NCBI RefSeq assembly: GCF_016924645.1 | Contig: NZ_JAFFJV010000003.1 | Span: 310,001 to 374,000 of the forward strand | Direction: 5' to 3' | DNA from: Rufibacter psychrotolerans | GTDB taxonomy: Bacteria; Bacteroidota; Bacteroidia; Cytophagales; Hymenobacteraceae | Length of the DNA stretch: 64,000 nt | Shown: piece by piece, positions 26,406-34,158 of the stretch | Position numbering within the stretch: the stretch's first letter is position 1 | Layout: every line of letters starts with the position of its first letter | Notes under the pieces: model-generated | What the model was told of the DNA's origin: nothing | The model's database searches: none | Seen by the model: only the letters and a program-made list of their open reading frames with translations | Translations under genes and position numbers: made by a program

Positions 26406-27593
26406 TTACCGGTTCAGCACCACCCTAAACGTGGTGCCTTTCCCCACCTCAGAAGACTTCACGTACAGGCGACCTTGGTGGTAATTTTCAATAATGCGGC
26501 GGGCAAGCGCCAGGCCAAGACCCCAACCGCGCTTCTTGGTGGTGTAGCCGGGCAAGAAAACTTCCTCCTGCTTGGTTTTGGGGATGCCCTTACCAGTGTC
26601 CTGGATATCCAGGGCAATGGCGCCCTTGGTGTTGGACTTGACCAGGCGCAGCGTGATACTACCCTTGCCCTCCATGGCATCTACGGCGTTCTTGCAGATG
26701 TTCTCAATCACCCACTCAAACAAGGGCACGTTTACTTTGGCCGTGGTCTCGGGCGGGAAGTCAGACTCTACGTAGATGGAAACCTTGTTGGAAACCCGGT
26801 TGCGCAGGTAGGCAATGGCATTCTCCACCACTTTCAACAAAGGCTCGTCTTTGAGCACCGGCACTGAGCCTATGTTAGAGAACCGCTCGGTGATAATCTC
26901 CAGGCGTCGCACGTCTTTACCCAACTCTTCTACAATGGGTTCGTTCTCAAATTTGGGGCTGCTTTTGAGGTACTCAAACCAGGCCATGAGCGAAGACAAC
27001 GGCGTGCCCAGTTGGTGCGCGGTTTCCTTGGCCAGACCTACCCACACGCGGTTCTGCTCGGCTTTGCGCGAGTAACTGAAGGCGTAATAAGCGATCACCG
27101 AGAGGCAGGCAATGACCGTGAGCTGCACGTACGGGTAGTAGCGCAACTGGGTGAGTAACTCAGAATCTTTATAAAAGATGTAGTTCTTGAACTCCTGCTG
27201 GTAAGACACCACAATGGGTTTGTGCTGCGCCTTCATCTTGGCTATTTCGCGCTGCAGAAGCCTTTTTTTGCGGTTTTCGGAAATCTTTTCGGGAATATCA
27301 AGGTTCTTATAGGCGATGACATTCTCTTTTTCATCGGTCTGAATGACCGGCACGGTGCGGTTGGCGTCAATGATCTCCTCCTGGATAAATACCAGGTTGT
27401 CTGAGTCAATCTCGGCGTTGATCATGTAGCGCAGGCCCTTGGCGTAGAGATCAATCAGCTGTTGCTCGCGCTCAGAGAGCTTGGCCACCAGCAAGTTAGA
27501 GTAGATCACAGTGGCGGCGCCTATAGCCAGGGCAAACCCAATGATCAGGAGCTTGAGCCGCGATCTTTTAGAATAGATGGAGGTTGGAATCAT
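26406..27593 (-). CDS. Membrane sensor histidine kinase
   Basis: Two-component sensor of 395 residues. Helix 1 (about 13-33) and helix 2 (about 155-173) flank a periplasmic region of about 120 residues. The H-box is KETAHQLGTPLSSL with H193; the ATP-binding domain has N-box ENICKNAVDAM, G1 DIQDTGKGI and G2 RGWGLGLALARRI. No HAMP domain is evident between helix 2 and the H-box. ATG 27593 is chosen over a TTG two codons upstream. No response regulator is in the window, so it is an orphan here. Divergent from hemA; the palindrome after its stop is decayed. Confidence 0.92.
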   Translation of the reverse strand: MIPTSIYSKRSRLKLLIIGFALAIGAATVIYSNLLVAKLSEREQQLIDLYAKGLRYMINAEIDSDNLVFIQEEIIDANRTVPVIQTDEKENVIAYKNLDIPEKISENRKKRLLQREIAKMKAQHKPIVVSYQQEFKNYIFYKDSELLTQLRYYPYVQLTVIACLSVIAYYAFSYSRKAEQNRVWVGLAKETAHQLGTPLSSLMAWFEYLKSSPKFENEPIVEELGKDVRRLEIITERFSNIGSVPVLKDEPLLKVVENAIAYLRNRVSNKVSIYVESDFPPETTAKVNVPLFEWVIENICKNAVDAMEGKGSITLRLVKSNTKGAIALDIQDTGKGIPKTKQEEVFLPGYTTKKRGWGLGLALARRIIENYHQGRLYVKSSEVGKGTTFRVVLNR

Positions 27594-27744
27594 GTACAAG
27601 GCAACGCTAGAGAGAGTACGTCCGTCTTGGGGTTGGGTTCTTTGTTAACGAAGATAGCACATGAAGCGTCTGTCTACCGTAATTTGGAATGAGTACAAAT
27701 AACAGAAAGATAAAAAAGTAATTCATTTTTAATAGTAAGCGCAG

Positions 27745-27752
27745 TAATTTTG
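27745..27752 (+). promoter_or_regulatory. Putative -7 element of hemA
   Basis: TAATTTTG, exact TAnnTTTG. Its predicted transcription start (about 27759) lies after the earliest in-frame ATG (27754), which supports ATG 27775 as the real start. Confidence 0.6.
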
Positions 27753-27774
27753 CATGCTATTTCAAAACTGCCGT

Positions 27775-29049
27775 ATGCTTCACAATTTTAGAGCCGTCAG
27801 TCTTTCACATAAAAAAGCTCCCTTAGACATAAGAGAGCTTATCGCCTTGGATGAGGGGTCGTGCCGACAGTTCCTGCAAACGCTCAAAAATTTCATTCAG
27901 GCAACTGACATATTAGTTCTTTCCACGTGCAATCGCACTGAAGTTTATTACACTTCTGACGCTGACTACAGCCACGAGATCGTGAAGCTGTTGGGCATCA
28001 GCAAGGGTATTCAGAATATTTCCCAGTACCTGGACTACTTCACCATTGTCAACGAGCACAAAGATGCCGTGCAGCACCTGTTCAACGTGGCCATGGGCCT
28101 TGACGCGCAGGTGGTAGGTGACATGCAGATCTCTAACCAGGTAAAACAAGCTTACCAGTGGAGCGTGGACAGCGAGGCCGCCGGACCGTTCCTGCACCGC
28201 CTGCTGCACACCATTTTCTTCACCAACAAGCGCGTAGTACAGGAGACCTCGTTCCGTGACGGAGCCGCTTCTACTTCCTACGCCGCCCTGGAACTGGTGG
28301 AGAGTTTGACCGCCGACATCGCCAACCCTAAGATCTTGGTAGTTGGTTTAGGTGAGATTGGCGCCGATGTGTGCCGCCACCTGCAAGACTCAGACTTCAC
28401 CAACGTAAAAATCTCTAACCGCACCAAAGCCAAGGCCCAGCTCCTGGCCGATGAATGCGGTCTGCAGGTATTGCCGTTTGAGGACCTGGTAGAGGGCATG
28501 AAAGAGGCCGATGTGATTATCTCCTCCATTGCCCGCGATGAGCCGTTCTTCACCAAAGAAATGGTAAGCCGCCTGAACGTTCTTTCTTACAAGTTCTTCA
28601 TTGACCTGAGCGTACCGCGCAGCGTGGAGCCTGAGGTTGAGCAGATTCCGGGCGTATTGGTGTACAACATTGACACCATCCAGAGCAAAGCTTCTGAGGC
28701 CCTGCAACGCCGCCTGGATGCTGTGCCGCACGTAAAGCAGATCATCAGCGAGTCTATTGCCGGGTTTGAAGACTGGAGCAAGGAGATGAACGTGTCTCCT
28801 ACCATCCAGAAACTGAAGAACGCGCTGGAGTCAATCCGTCAGGAGGAGATGGCCCGTTACATGAAGAAGCTTTCCGCTGAGGAAGCCAAGCACATGGACG
28901 AGATCACCAAATCCATGATGCAGAAGATCATCAAATTGCCGGTACTGCAACTCAAAGCCGCCTGCAAACGCGGCGAGGCCGAAACCCTCATTGACGTGCT
29001 TACCGACCTGTTTGACCTGGAGAAACAACCAGCAGAGAACCACGGCTAA
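27775..29049 (+). CDS. hemA: Glutamyl-tRNA reductase
   Basis: First committed enzyme of tetrapyrrole (haem) synthesis through the C5 pathway; reduces glutamyl-tRNA to glutamate-1-semialdehyde with NADPH. The 424 residues begin MLHNFRAVSLSHKKAPLDIRE, have catalytic Cys52 in LSTCNRTEVYYT, the QVVGDMQISNQVKQAY motif, the NADPH loop VVGLGEIGADVC, and a C-terminal dimerisation helix. ATG 27775 is preferred over 27754 on conservation and promoter position. Terminator follows at 29078. Confidence 0.95.
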   Translation: MLHNFRAVSLSHKKAPLDIRELIALDEGSCRQFLQTLKNFIQATDILVLSTCNRTEVYYTSDADYSHEIVKLLGISKGIQNISQYLDYFTIVNEHKDAVQHLFNVAMGLDAQVVGDMQISNQVKQAYQWSVDSEAAGPFLHRLLHTIFFTNKRVVQETSFRDGAASTSYAALELVESLTADIANPKILVVGLGEIGADVCRHLQDSDFTNVKISNRTKAKAQLLADECGLQVLPFEDLVEGMKEADVIISSIARDEPFFTKEMVSRLNVLSYKFFIDLSVPRSVEPEVEQIPGVLVYNIDTIQSKASEALQRRLDAVPHVKQIISESIAGFEDWSKEMNVSPTIQKLKNALESIRQEEMARYMKKLSAEEAKHMDEITKSMMQKIIKLPVLQLKAACKRGEAETLIDVLTDLFDLEKQPAENHG

Positions 29050-29077
29050 TTAAGCCATTGCTATTCCTAACCTTTTG

Positions 29078-29112
29078 AGCGGGACATTCCTTCCAGAGTG
29101 TCCCGCTTTCGT
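29078..29112 (+). terminator. Rho-independent terminator of hemA
   Basis: AGCGGGACA (29078-29086) pairs with TGTCCCGCT (29099-29107), followed by TTCGTTT; 29 bases after the hemA stop. Confidence 0.8.
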
Positions 29113-29125
29113 TTATATTGGCGGC

Positions 29126-30079
29126 ATGAAAAAGCTGCTCCTCTCCCTCACGGCCGCGCTGGTTAGCGTCTCCGGTTTCGCCCAGGTGAAATGGTCTCCC
29201 TCGCCCCAGCACCAGCAAGGCCTGCCCGCCTCCGTGAAAGTGTTTACCACTTCAGACTCGCTGGACGGGAAACCCTTCAAAGCCTATTACCTGGAAGCCG
29301 ATCTGAAAGACCCCAAACTGGAGGTCCTCACCCGCGTAGGCAACGGCAAGCGCTACACGCCGCAACAGTATTACACGCAGGAGCCCGGCAACGTGCTGGC
29401 CGTAGTGAACACCACCTTCTTCTCCTTCGCCGATAACCGCAACCTGAACCTGGTCATCAACAACGGAAAAGTGCTGGCACCGCAAGCCTCAGTTAGGCGC
29501 AAGAACCCCAAAGGCACCGATACCCTCACCTATTATCCCACTACCGGCGCCATCGGGTTCTTCCGCAACCGCACCGCCGATGTGGCCTGGGCCTATAACG
29601 TGGGCAAAAAGAAAAAGACCGTGGAACTGGCCGCCCCCTATGACACTGATGTGAACGGGCAACCAGCCCCGGAACCCTCTAAGCGTACTGTGAAAGAGAT
29701 CAAGCGCTGGAAACCGCAGACAGCCGTGGGCGGCGGCCCGGTATTGGTGCAGAACGGCAAAGTCCGCATCACCGCTGAGGAAGAGATGCGCGGCGGCGCT
29801 GGTTTCAGAGGGCCGCACCCGCGCACGGTCATGGGCTACACGCCAGACCAGAAGCTCATTATTTTAATGGTGGAAGGCCGCAACAAAGGCGTGGCCGAAG
29901 GCGCCAGTTTAGATCAATTGGCCAAACTGATGGTAGACCTGGGTTGCCAAGAAGCTTTGAACTTAGATGGCGGCGGCTCCAGCGCCCTGTACGTGAAAGG
30001 CAAAGACACCATTAAACCCTCAGACAAGGAAGGCCAGCGCCCTGTGCCCGCCGTGCTGGTGTTGAAGTATAAAGAATAG
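29126..30079 (+). CDS. Secreted phosphodiester glycosidase family protein (NAGPA domain)
   Basis: The 317-residue protein has a signal peptide (MKKLLLSLTAALVSVSGFAQ, cut about residue 20) and a NAGPA/phosphodiester glycosidase domain over most of the rest. Typical family stretches are GGGPVLVQNGKVRITAEEEM, HPRTVMGYTPDQKLIILMVEGR, ASLDQLAKLMVDLGCQEALNLDGGGSSALYV. The GGGSS motif and the upstream Asp are the conserved active-site region in the human uncovering-enzyme relatives. Substrate in bacteria is unknown, probably a periplasmic sugar phosphodiester. ATG 29126 opens the signal peptide; longer frames start inside the hemA terminator. Confidence 0.88.
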   Translation: MKKLLLSLTAALVSVSGFAQVKWSPSPQHQQGLPASVKVFTTSDSLDGKPFKAYYLEADLKDPKLEVLTRVGNGKRYTPQQYYTQEPGNVLAVVNTTFFSFADNRNLNLVINNGKVLAPQASVRRKNPKGTDTLTYYPTTGAIGFFRNRTADVAWAYNVGKKKKTVELAAPYDTDVNGQPAPEPSKRTVKEIKRWKPQTAVGGGPVLVQNGKVRITAEEEMRGGAGFRGPHPRTVMGYTPDQKLIILMVEGRNKGVAEGASLDQLAKLMVDLGCQEALNLDGGGSSALYVKGKDTIKPSDKEGQRPVPAVLVLKYKE

Positions 30080-30115
30080 CCCCGTTAGGGGCAGGGGTCC
30101 TTCAGGAAAAAATAA

Positions 30116-30159
30116 AACCGTTTCTGGCCTACTTTCTGAAAAACAGGCTGGAAACGGTT
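30116..30159. repeat. Intergenic palindrome, family member with wobble pairs
   Basis: Arms AACCGTTTC and GAAACGGTT, inner GCCT/AGGC joined by two T-G/G-T pairs that hold only in plus-strand RNA; core TTTCTGAAAA. Follows the glycosidase gene. Confidence 0.85.
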
Positions 30160-30203
30160 CCGGGGGCTACTTACTTGACGGGGGAAACTAAGCTGGCAGG
30201 TGG

Positions 30204-30512
30204 TTACAGGTCGCCGCAACACTCCTCCAGGCAGTCAATCACATCAATCAGCTTGGGGATAGAAAGAGAATAATAGATCTTGGTGCCTACTTTGAAAGAC
30301 GAGAGCACGCCCTTGTCTTTCAACGTGATCAGATGCTGTGAGGCAATCGCCTGCGGCAGATCCAGGTACTGGTAAATCTCCGTCACAGTCATCTTGTCTT
30401 CCTTACCCAGGAGATCCACGATGGCCAGCCGTTTTGGGTGCGCCAATACCTTCAGCATAGACGCCGCCTTATCTATCTTCTTTGATTCCACTCTGGATAA
30501 TAAACTTTTCAT
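30204..30512 (-). CDS. ArsR-family transcriptional regulator
   Basis: Small DNA-binding repressor of 102 residues with the winged-helix pattern of ArsR/SmtB: LKVLAHPKRLAIVDLLG, then VTEIYQYLDLPQAIASQHLITLKDKGVL as the recognition helix, and the wing FKVGTKIYYSLS. There is no N-terminal CxC motif; the only cysteines form a C-terminal cluster CLEECCGDL that could bind a metal or arsenite, though this is unproven. ATG 30512 (MKSLLSRVESKK) is used rather than an upstream GTG. Divergent from anmK with 107 bases between starts, but a link to that gene is not shown. Confidence 0.9.
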   Translation of the reverse strand: MKSLLSRVESKKIDKAASMLKVLAHPKRLAIVDLLGKEDKMTVTEIYQYLDLPQAIASQHLITLKDKGVLSSFKVGTKIYYSLSIPKLIDVIDCLEECCGDL

Positions 30513-30619
30513 AAGGAACACTAAAACCTGTACTACATTTGACGCTCCGACCGCGCCGTATTTAAACCCGCCCGGCAGTCCGTTTTGCTTGCTACCTGAA
30601 CATTCCGTTACTTTAACGC

Positions 30620-31693
30620 ATGGCGACTTACCATGTTATAGGTATTATGTCCGGCACTTCGTTAGACGGAGTTGACTTGGCTTATTGCAGATTTACGTAT
30701 AATGATCACAATTGGATATATAAAATACTTAATACTGAAACAGTTCCATATTCAAATATTTGGGAGCAGCGTTTAGCCGGTCTCACTGAGGTAAGCGCCG
30801 CCGAACTCATTGCTACTGATAGAGCTTACGGACACTATCTGGGCGAGTTGGTAAAAGCTTTTGTAGAACGTCACCAGCTGGTCGTAGATTTTGTGGCGTC
30901 GCACGGCCACACGGTTTTTCACCAGCCCCAATTGCACATCACGTTCCAGGTGGGCAGCGGTGCGTACCTGGCCGCCGCCGCCGGGCTGCCCGTGGTCTGC
31001 GACTTCCGCACGCTTGACATTGCCCTGGGCGGGCAGGGCGCTCCCCTGGTGCCCATCGGGGATCGGTTGTTGTTTTCTGTGTATGATTTCTGCCTGAATC
31101 TGGGCGGTATCTCCAACATCTCGCAGGAAGGCCAAGCCCAGCGCGTGGCGTTTGATATTTCCTGCTGCAACATGCTCCTGAACCCCTTGGCCGAGCAGTT
31201 GGGCCAGCCCTACGACAAAGACGGGGCCATTGCCCGCACCGGCCAGTTCAACCAAGCCCTGTTTGACCAACTCAACGAGCCCAGCTATTTTTTAGCTCCT
31301 TTTCCCAAATCCATCGGCAAAGAGTGGGCCGACACCCACAGCCTCAAGACCATCCAGGAGTCTACTATCCCGGTGCAGGACAAGCTGCACACCGCCTGCC
31401 ACCACATTGCCTGGCAAATTGCCCAGTCTATCCGGCAGCAAACCAGTATTACCCAAGGCAAACTGCTGCTTACCGGCGGCGGCGCCTTCAACTCGTTTCT
31501 GGTAGAACAGATCAGATACTACCTGGGTCCTCCGTTTGACGTAGTGGTGCCCGAGCCCGAGCTGGTCAACTTCAAGGAAGCCCTCATCTTCGCGTTCCTG
31601 GGCGTGCTGCGCTGGCGCCAGGAGCCCAACTGCCTCCGCAGCGTCACCGGCGCCCGCCACGACAACTGCGGCGGCGCCATCTACTGGAACTAG
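30620..31693 (+). CDS. anmK: Anhydro-N-acetylmuramic acid kinase
   Basis: Cell-wall recycling enzyme: opens and phosphorylates 1,6-anhydro-MurNAc to MurNAc-6-phosphate. The 357 residues start with MSGTSLDGVDLAYC, the ATP/Asp loop, followed by DFVASHGHTVFHQP, CDFRTLDIALGGQGAPLVP and FNLGGISNIS-type motifs (here CLNLGGISNIS), and LLTGGGAFNSFLVE near the C-terminus. Full length and active residues present. No murQ or other recycling genes are nearby. Confidence 0.94.
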   Translation: MATYHVIGIMSGTSLDGVDLAYCRFTYNDHNWIYKILNTETVPYSNIWEQRLAGLTEVSAAELIATDRAYGHYLGELVKAFVERHQLVVDFVASHGHTVFHQPQLHITFQVGSGAYLAAAAGLPVVCDFRTLDIALGGQGAPLVPIGDRLLFSVYDFCLNLGGISNISQEGQAQRVAFDISCCNMLLNPLAEQLGQPYDKDGAIARTGQFNQALFDQLNEPSYFLAPFPKSIGKEWADTHSLKTIQESTIPVQDKLHTACHHIAWQIAQSIRQQTSITQGKLLLTGGGAFNSFLVEQIRYYLGPPFDVVVPEPELVNFKEALIFAFLGVLRWRQEPNCLRSVTGARHDNCGGAIYWN

Positions 31694-31809
31694 CGTTTGG
31701 GGGCTGTTTTAGGGAAAGTGGCCCCTAAATAGGAATTGGCGAAGAGACGCCCGCAGGTCCTTCGGACACTAAGAGGTCTTTGGAGCAGGCGGTATTGTGA
31801 TGGCAGGCG

Positions 31810-31981
31810 GAGTAGACCCACCCCCTGCCCCTTCCGGGAGGAGTCACTGCACGAGTAAAGGAATTGCTTTATCAGCCCATAGCCCACTACTTATGCACCT
31901 CATCGGCCAAACCCACCCTAAAGGTAAATGGTTGGCTATGCAACAGAACTCCCCTCCAGGGAGGGGTAGGGGTGGGTCTAC
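31810..31981. repeat. Inverted-repeat cassette with GTAGACCCACCCC arms
   Basis: Left arm 31811-31844 and right arm 31947-31980 are imperfect inverted copies (about 27 of 33 positions by eye) built from GTAGACCCACCCC...CCTCC..GGAGG. They enclose about 100 bases. Confidence 0.7.
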
Positions 31982-32050
31982 GTTTGCAGAACTTCCGTTA
32001 TTACCAACAAAGCTTCCGCCACCCAGCAGCAGCCTCCACTAAACGCACCT

Positions 32051-32240
32051 ATTCCAGTCTTTGGCTCGAGCGCCTCGCTTGTGGCCCTTGAAGAACGGAA
32101 GCTAAGAGCAGACTGCAAGCGTGGGCCGCAAGGGCAGTGCGAGGGGCAAAGACGGGGCCCCGCGGCCGTGAGCGCACCAAGAAGCGACCTATGCAACAAC
32201 ACAGCCCAAAAGTCCATAGACAAACGGCACCGCGCCAGCA
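32051..32240 (-). repeat. Dispersed repeat R1, copy B (inverted)
   Basis: Core 32051-32175 is the reverse complement of 21498-21622 with three mismatches. Beyond the core, the GCTGGCG...GTTTGTCTATGG motif occurs twice here (about 32212-32240 and 32262-32290), once in copy A. Confidence 0.9.
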
Positions 32241-32375
32241 AAAACCAAAAAAACACAGCTTTCAAAGCCATAGACAAGCCGCTACGCCAGCAACAAAAGC
32301 TCCTTCCCAAAACCCCTTTAACAAACAACCGTTATCCTGTACCTTTACGGCACAACAAGCAAAACACGTCCCGCT

Positions 32376-33602
32376 ATGAAAGACCTATTGGCCAAATTTG
32401 AGAACAAACGCCCTGAGATTGTTTTTGAGTGGAAAGATTCTGAAACCGAGGCCGAAGGCTGGGTAGTCATCAATTCCCTGCGCGGCGGGGCGGCTGGCGG
32501 TGGAACCCGCATGCGCAAGGGCCTGGACAAGCGCGAGGTAGAATCGCTGGCCAAGACCATGGAGGTAAAGTTCACCGTGTCAGGTCCGGCCATTGGCGGG
32601 GCCAAGTCTGGCATCAACTTTGACCCGGCAGACCCGCGCAAGCAGGGCGTGCTGGAACGTTGGTATCGCGTGGTGTACCCTTTGCTCAAGAACTACTACG
32701 GCACGGGCGGCGACCTCAACGTAGACGAAATCCATGAAGTGATCCCCATCACCGAGGAGTACGGCCTCTGGCACCCGCAGGAAGGCATTGTGAACGGGCA
32801 CTACAAAGCCACTGAACCCCAGAAAATAAACAAACTGGGCCAATTGCGCCAGGGCGTGAGCAAGGTGCTGGAAGACGCGCACTACTCCCCCTCGTTAGCC
32901 CGCAAATACACCGTGGCCGACATGATCACGGGCTACGGGGTGGCCAAAGCGGTAAGCCACTACTATGAACTGTGGGGCGGAGAACTCACCGGCAAGCGGG
33001 CCATCATCCAGGGTTGGGGCAACGTGGGGGCGGCGGCGGCCTTTTACCTGGCCGCCGAGGGCGTGAAAGTGGTGGGCATCATTGACCGAGCGGGTGGCCT
33101 GATCAAGGAAGAAGGCTTCTCCTTTGACGAGATCTCTGCCCTGTTCCTCAACCGCCACGGCAATACGTTGATGGCCGATGACCTGCTCTCCTTTGAGGAA
33201 GTGAACCACCATATCTGGGATGTGGGCGCGGAGATCTTCATCCCGGCGGCGGCTTCCCGCCTGGTTTCCCGTGACCAGGTGGAGCGCATGTGCCGGAAAG
33301 GCCTGGAAGTGATTTCCTGCGGGGCCAACGTGCCGTTCCAGGACCCCGAGATCTTCTTCGGCTCTACCGGCGAGTTCGCCGACCAGCAGGTGTCGGTGAT
33401 TCCGGATTTTGTGGCCAACTGCGGCATGGCCCGCGTGTTTGCCTACCTCATGGAGCAGGACGTGGAAATCACCGATGAGGCGATCTTCTCTGATATTTCC
33501 CGCACCATCAGGCTGGCGCTGGAGAAATCACATGAGCGGCATCCGCAGAAAACAGAGATCGCCAAGACTTGCTTTGAGATTGCCCTCAGCCAGCTTTTGT
33601 AG
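32376..33602 (+). CDS. Second Glu/Leu/Phe/Val dehydrogenase
   Basis: NAD(P)-dependent amino-acid dehydrogenase of 408 residues. It has the dimerisation domain with GGTRMRKGLD, a Lys in SLAKTMEVKFTVSG and GGAKSGINFDPADP, and a Rossmann domain with IQGWGNVGAAAAFYL. The GGAKSGI (not GGAKGGI) loop and the insert PVLERWYRVVYPLLKNYYG-like region (GVLERWYRVVYPLLKN) set it apart from gdhA in this window. Substrate specificity is uncertain. It carries the full catalytic set and is monocistronic, with its own strong hairpin terminator. Confidence 0.88.
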   Translation: MKDLLAKFENKRPEIVFEWKDSETEAEGWVVINSLRGGAAGGGTRMRKGLDKREVESLAKTMEVKFTVSGPAIGGAKSGINFDPADPRKQGVLERWYRVVYPLLKNYYGTGGDLNVDEIHEVIPITEEYGLWHPQEGIVNGHYKATEPQKINKLGQLRQGVSKVLEDAHYSPSLARKYTVADMITGYGVAKAVSHYYELWGGELTGKRAIIQGWGNVGAAAAFYLAAEGVKVVGIIDRAGGLIKEEGFSFDEISALFLNRHGNTLMADDLLSFEEVNHHIWDVGAEIFIPAAASRLVSRDQVERMCRKGLEVISCGANVPFQDPEIFFGSTGEFADQQVSVIPDFVANCGMARVFAYLMEQDVEITDEAIFSDISRTIRLALEKSHERHPQKTEIAKTCFEIALSQLL

Positions 33603-33629
33603 TTTCGGCAGTTACTAATATCCAACAAA

Positions 33630-33692
33630 GAAGCCTCCTTGTTTTGGCCCTGTTTCTGAAAAAACGGGGCTAAAACAAGGAGGCTTCGCTTT
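33630..33692 (+). terminator. Palindrome family member fused to a long terminator stem
   Basis: Sixteen-base perfect outer arms GAAGCCTCCTTGTTTT (33630-33645) and complement (33672-33687), continued inward by two G-T wobbles to about 26 pairs, centre TTCTGAAAA, then GCTTTT. The core is the palindrome family; the outer part is a terminator of the dehydrogenase gene. Confidence 0.9.
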
Positions 33693-33717
33693 TCTTCTGG
33701 CAGCCCCAGGCCAGCCG

Positions 33718-34086
33718 CTAGAGTTTCTTGAACCCCACTGCCAGCAGCTTGGCTACGTCTGGCTCGGTTACCCTCACCTTGAACACCCGCCCACTGGGGC
33801 ACTGGCAGGCCTCACAGGCGGCAAAATCAGGGGGCGCGGGGGTAACGCTGATGTCTGCCACGGTGTAGCCCTGGTTTTCTACGTACTCCCGCACGCACAC
33901 CCGCGTGTCTGGGTTCTTGTTGCAGTAGCCCCAGGGATCGGCGCACTGGGTCTCATGGTACACGAGCCACTGACTGGTGGCAGGCGGCCCATCGCCCTCC
34001 CCTAACTGGTTTTCGGTAACCTGGCAGGCCGTCACTTGCCACAGTAGCCCCAGGGCAAAAAGCTGGAATAAGACCTTTCGTTTCAT
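33718..34086 (-). CDS. Small Cys-rich lipoprotein of unknown function
   Basis: Unrecognised protein of 122 residues. It starts with a lipoprotein signal (MKRKVLFQLFALGLLWQVTAC, Cys21) and then has seven more cysteines, mostly paired (TQCADPWGYCNKN, RVCVREY, FAACEACQCPSG), which suggest disulfides outside the cytoplasm. No catalytic motif seen. The gene is on its own, convergent with the dehydrogenase and divergent from the MscS channel. Confidence 0.7.
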   Translation of the reverse strand: MKRKVLFQLFALGLLWQVTACQVTENQLGEGDGPPATSQWLVYHETQCADPWGYCNKNPDTRVCVREYVENQGYTVADISVTPAPPDFAACEACQCPSGRVFKVRVTEPDVAKLLAVGFKKL

Positions 34087-34158
34087 AGATTTGCCTTTTC
34101 ATTTACTTAGAGACCCGGGCAATCTGGCATTGGTTGCAGCGGGTCATCCGTTTTCCAG

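Larger units (their letters stand above)
31694..32375. other. Repeat-filled intergenic region between anmK and the second dehydrogenase
   Basis: Holds a decayed palindrome (31694-31730), an inverted-repeat cassette (31810-31981) and R1 copy B (32051-32240). A near-match -7 box TACCTTTA lies at 32340-32347. I see no gene; the longest frame here is the translated R1 repeat. Confidence 0.75.

Noticed and set aside
32081-32401. 106-codon open frame over repeat R1 copy B
   Set aside because: Coding potential comes from the dispersed repeat; the same peptide appears at copy A (21482-21673) in a broken context. Treated as repeat, not gene.
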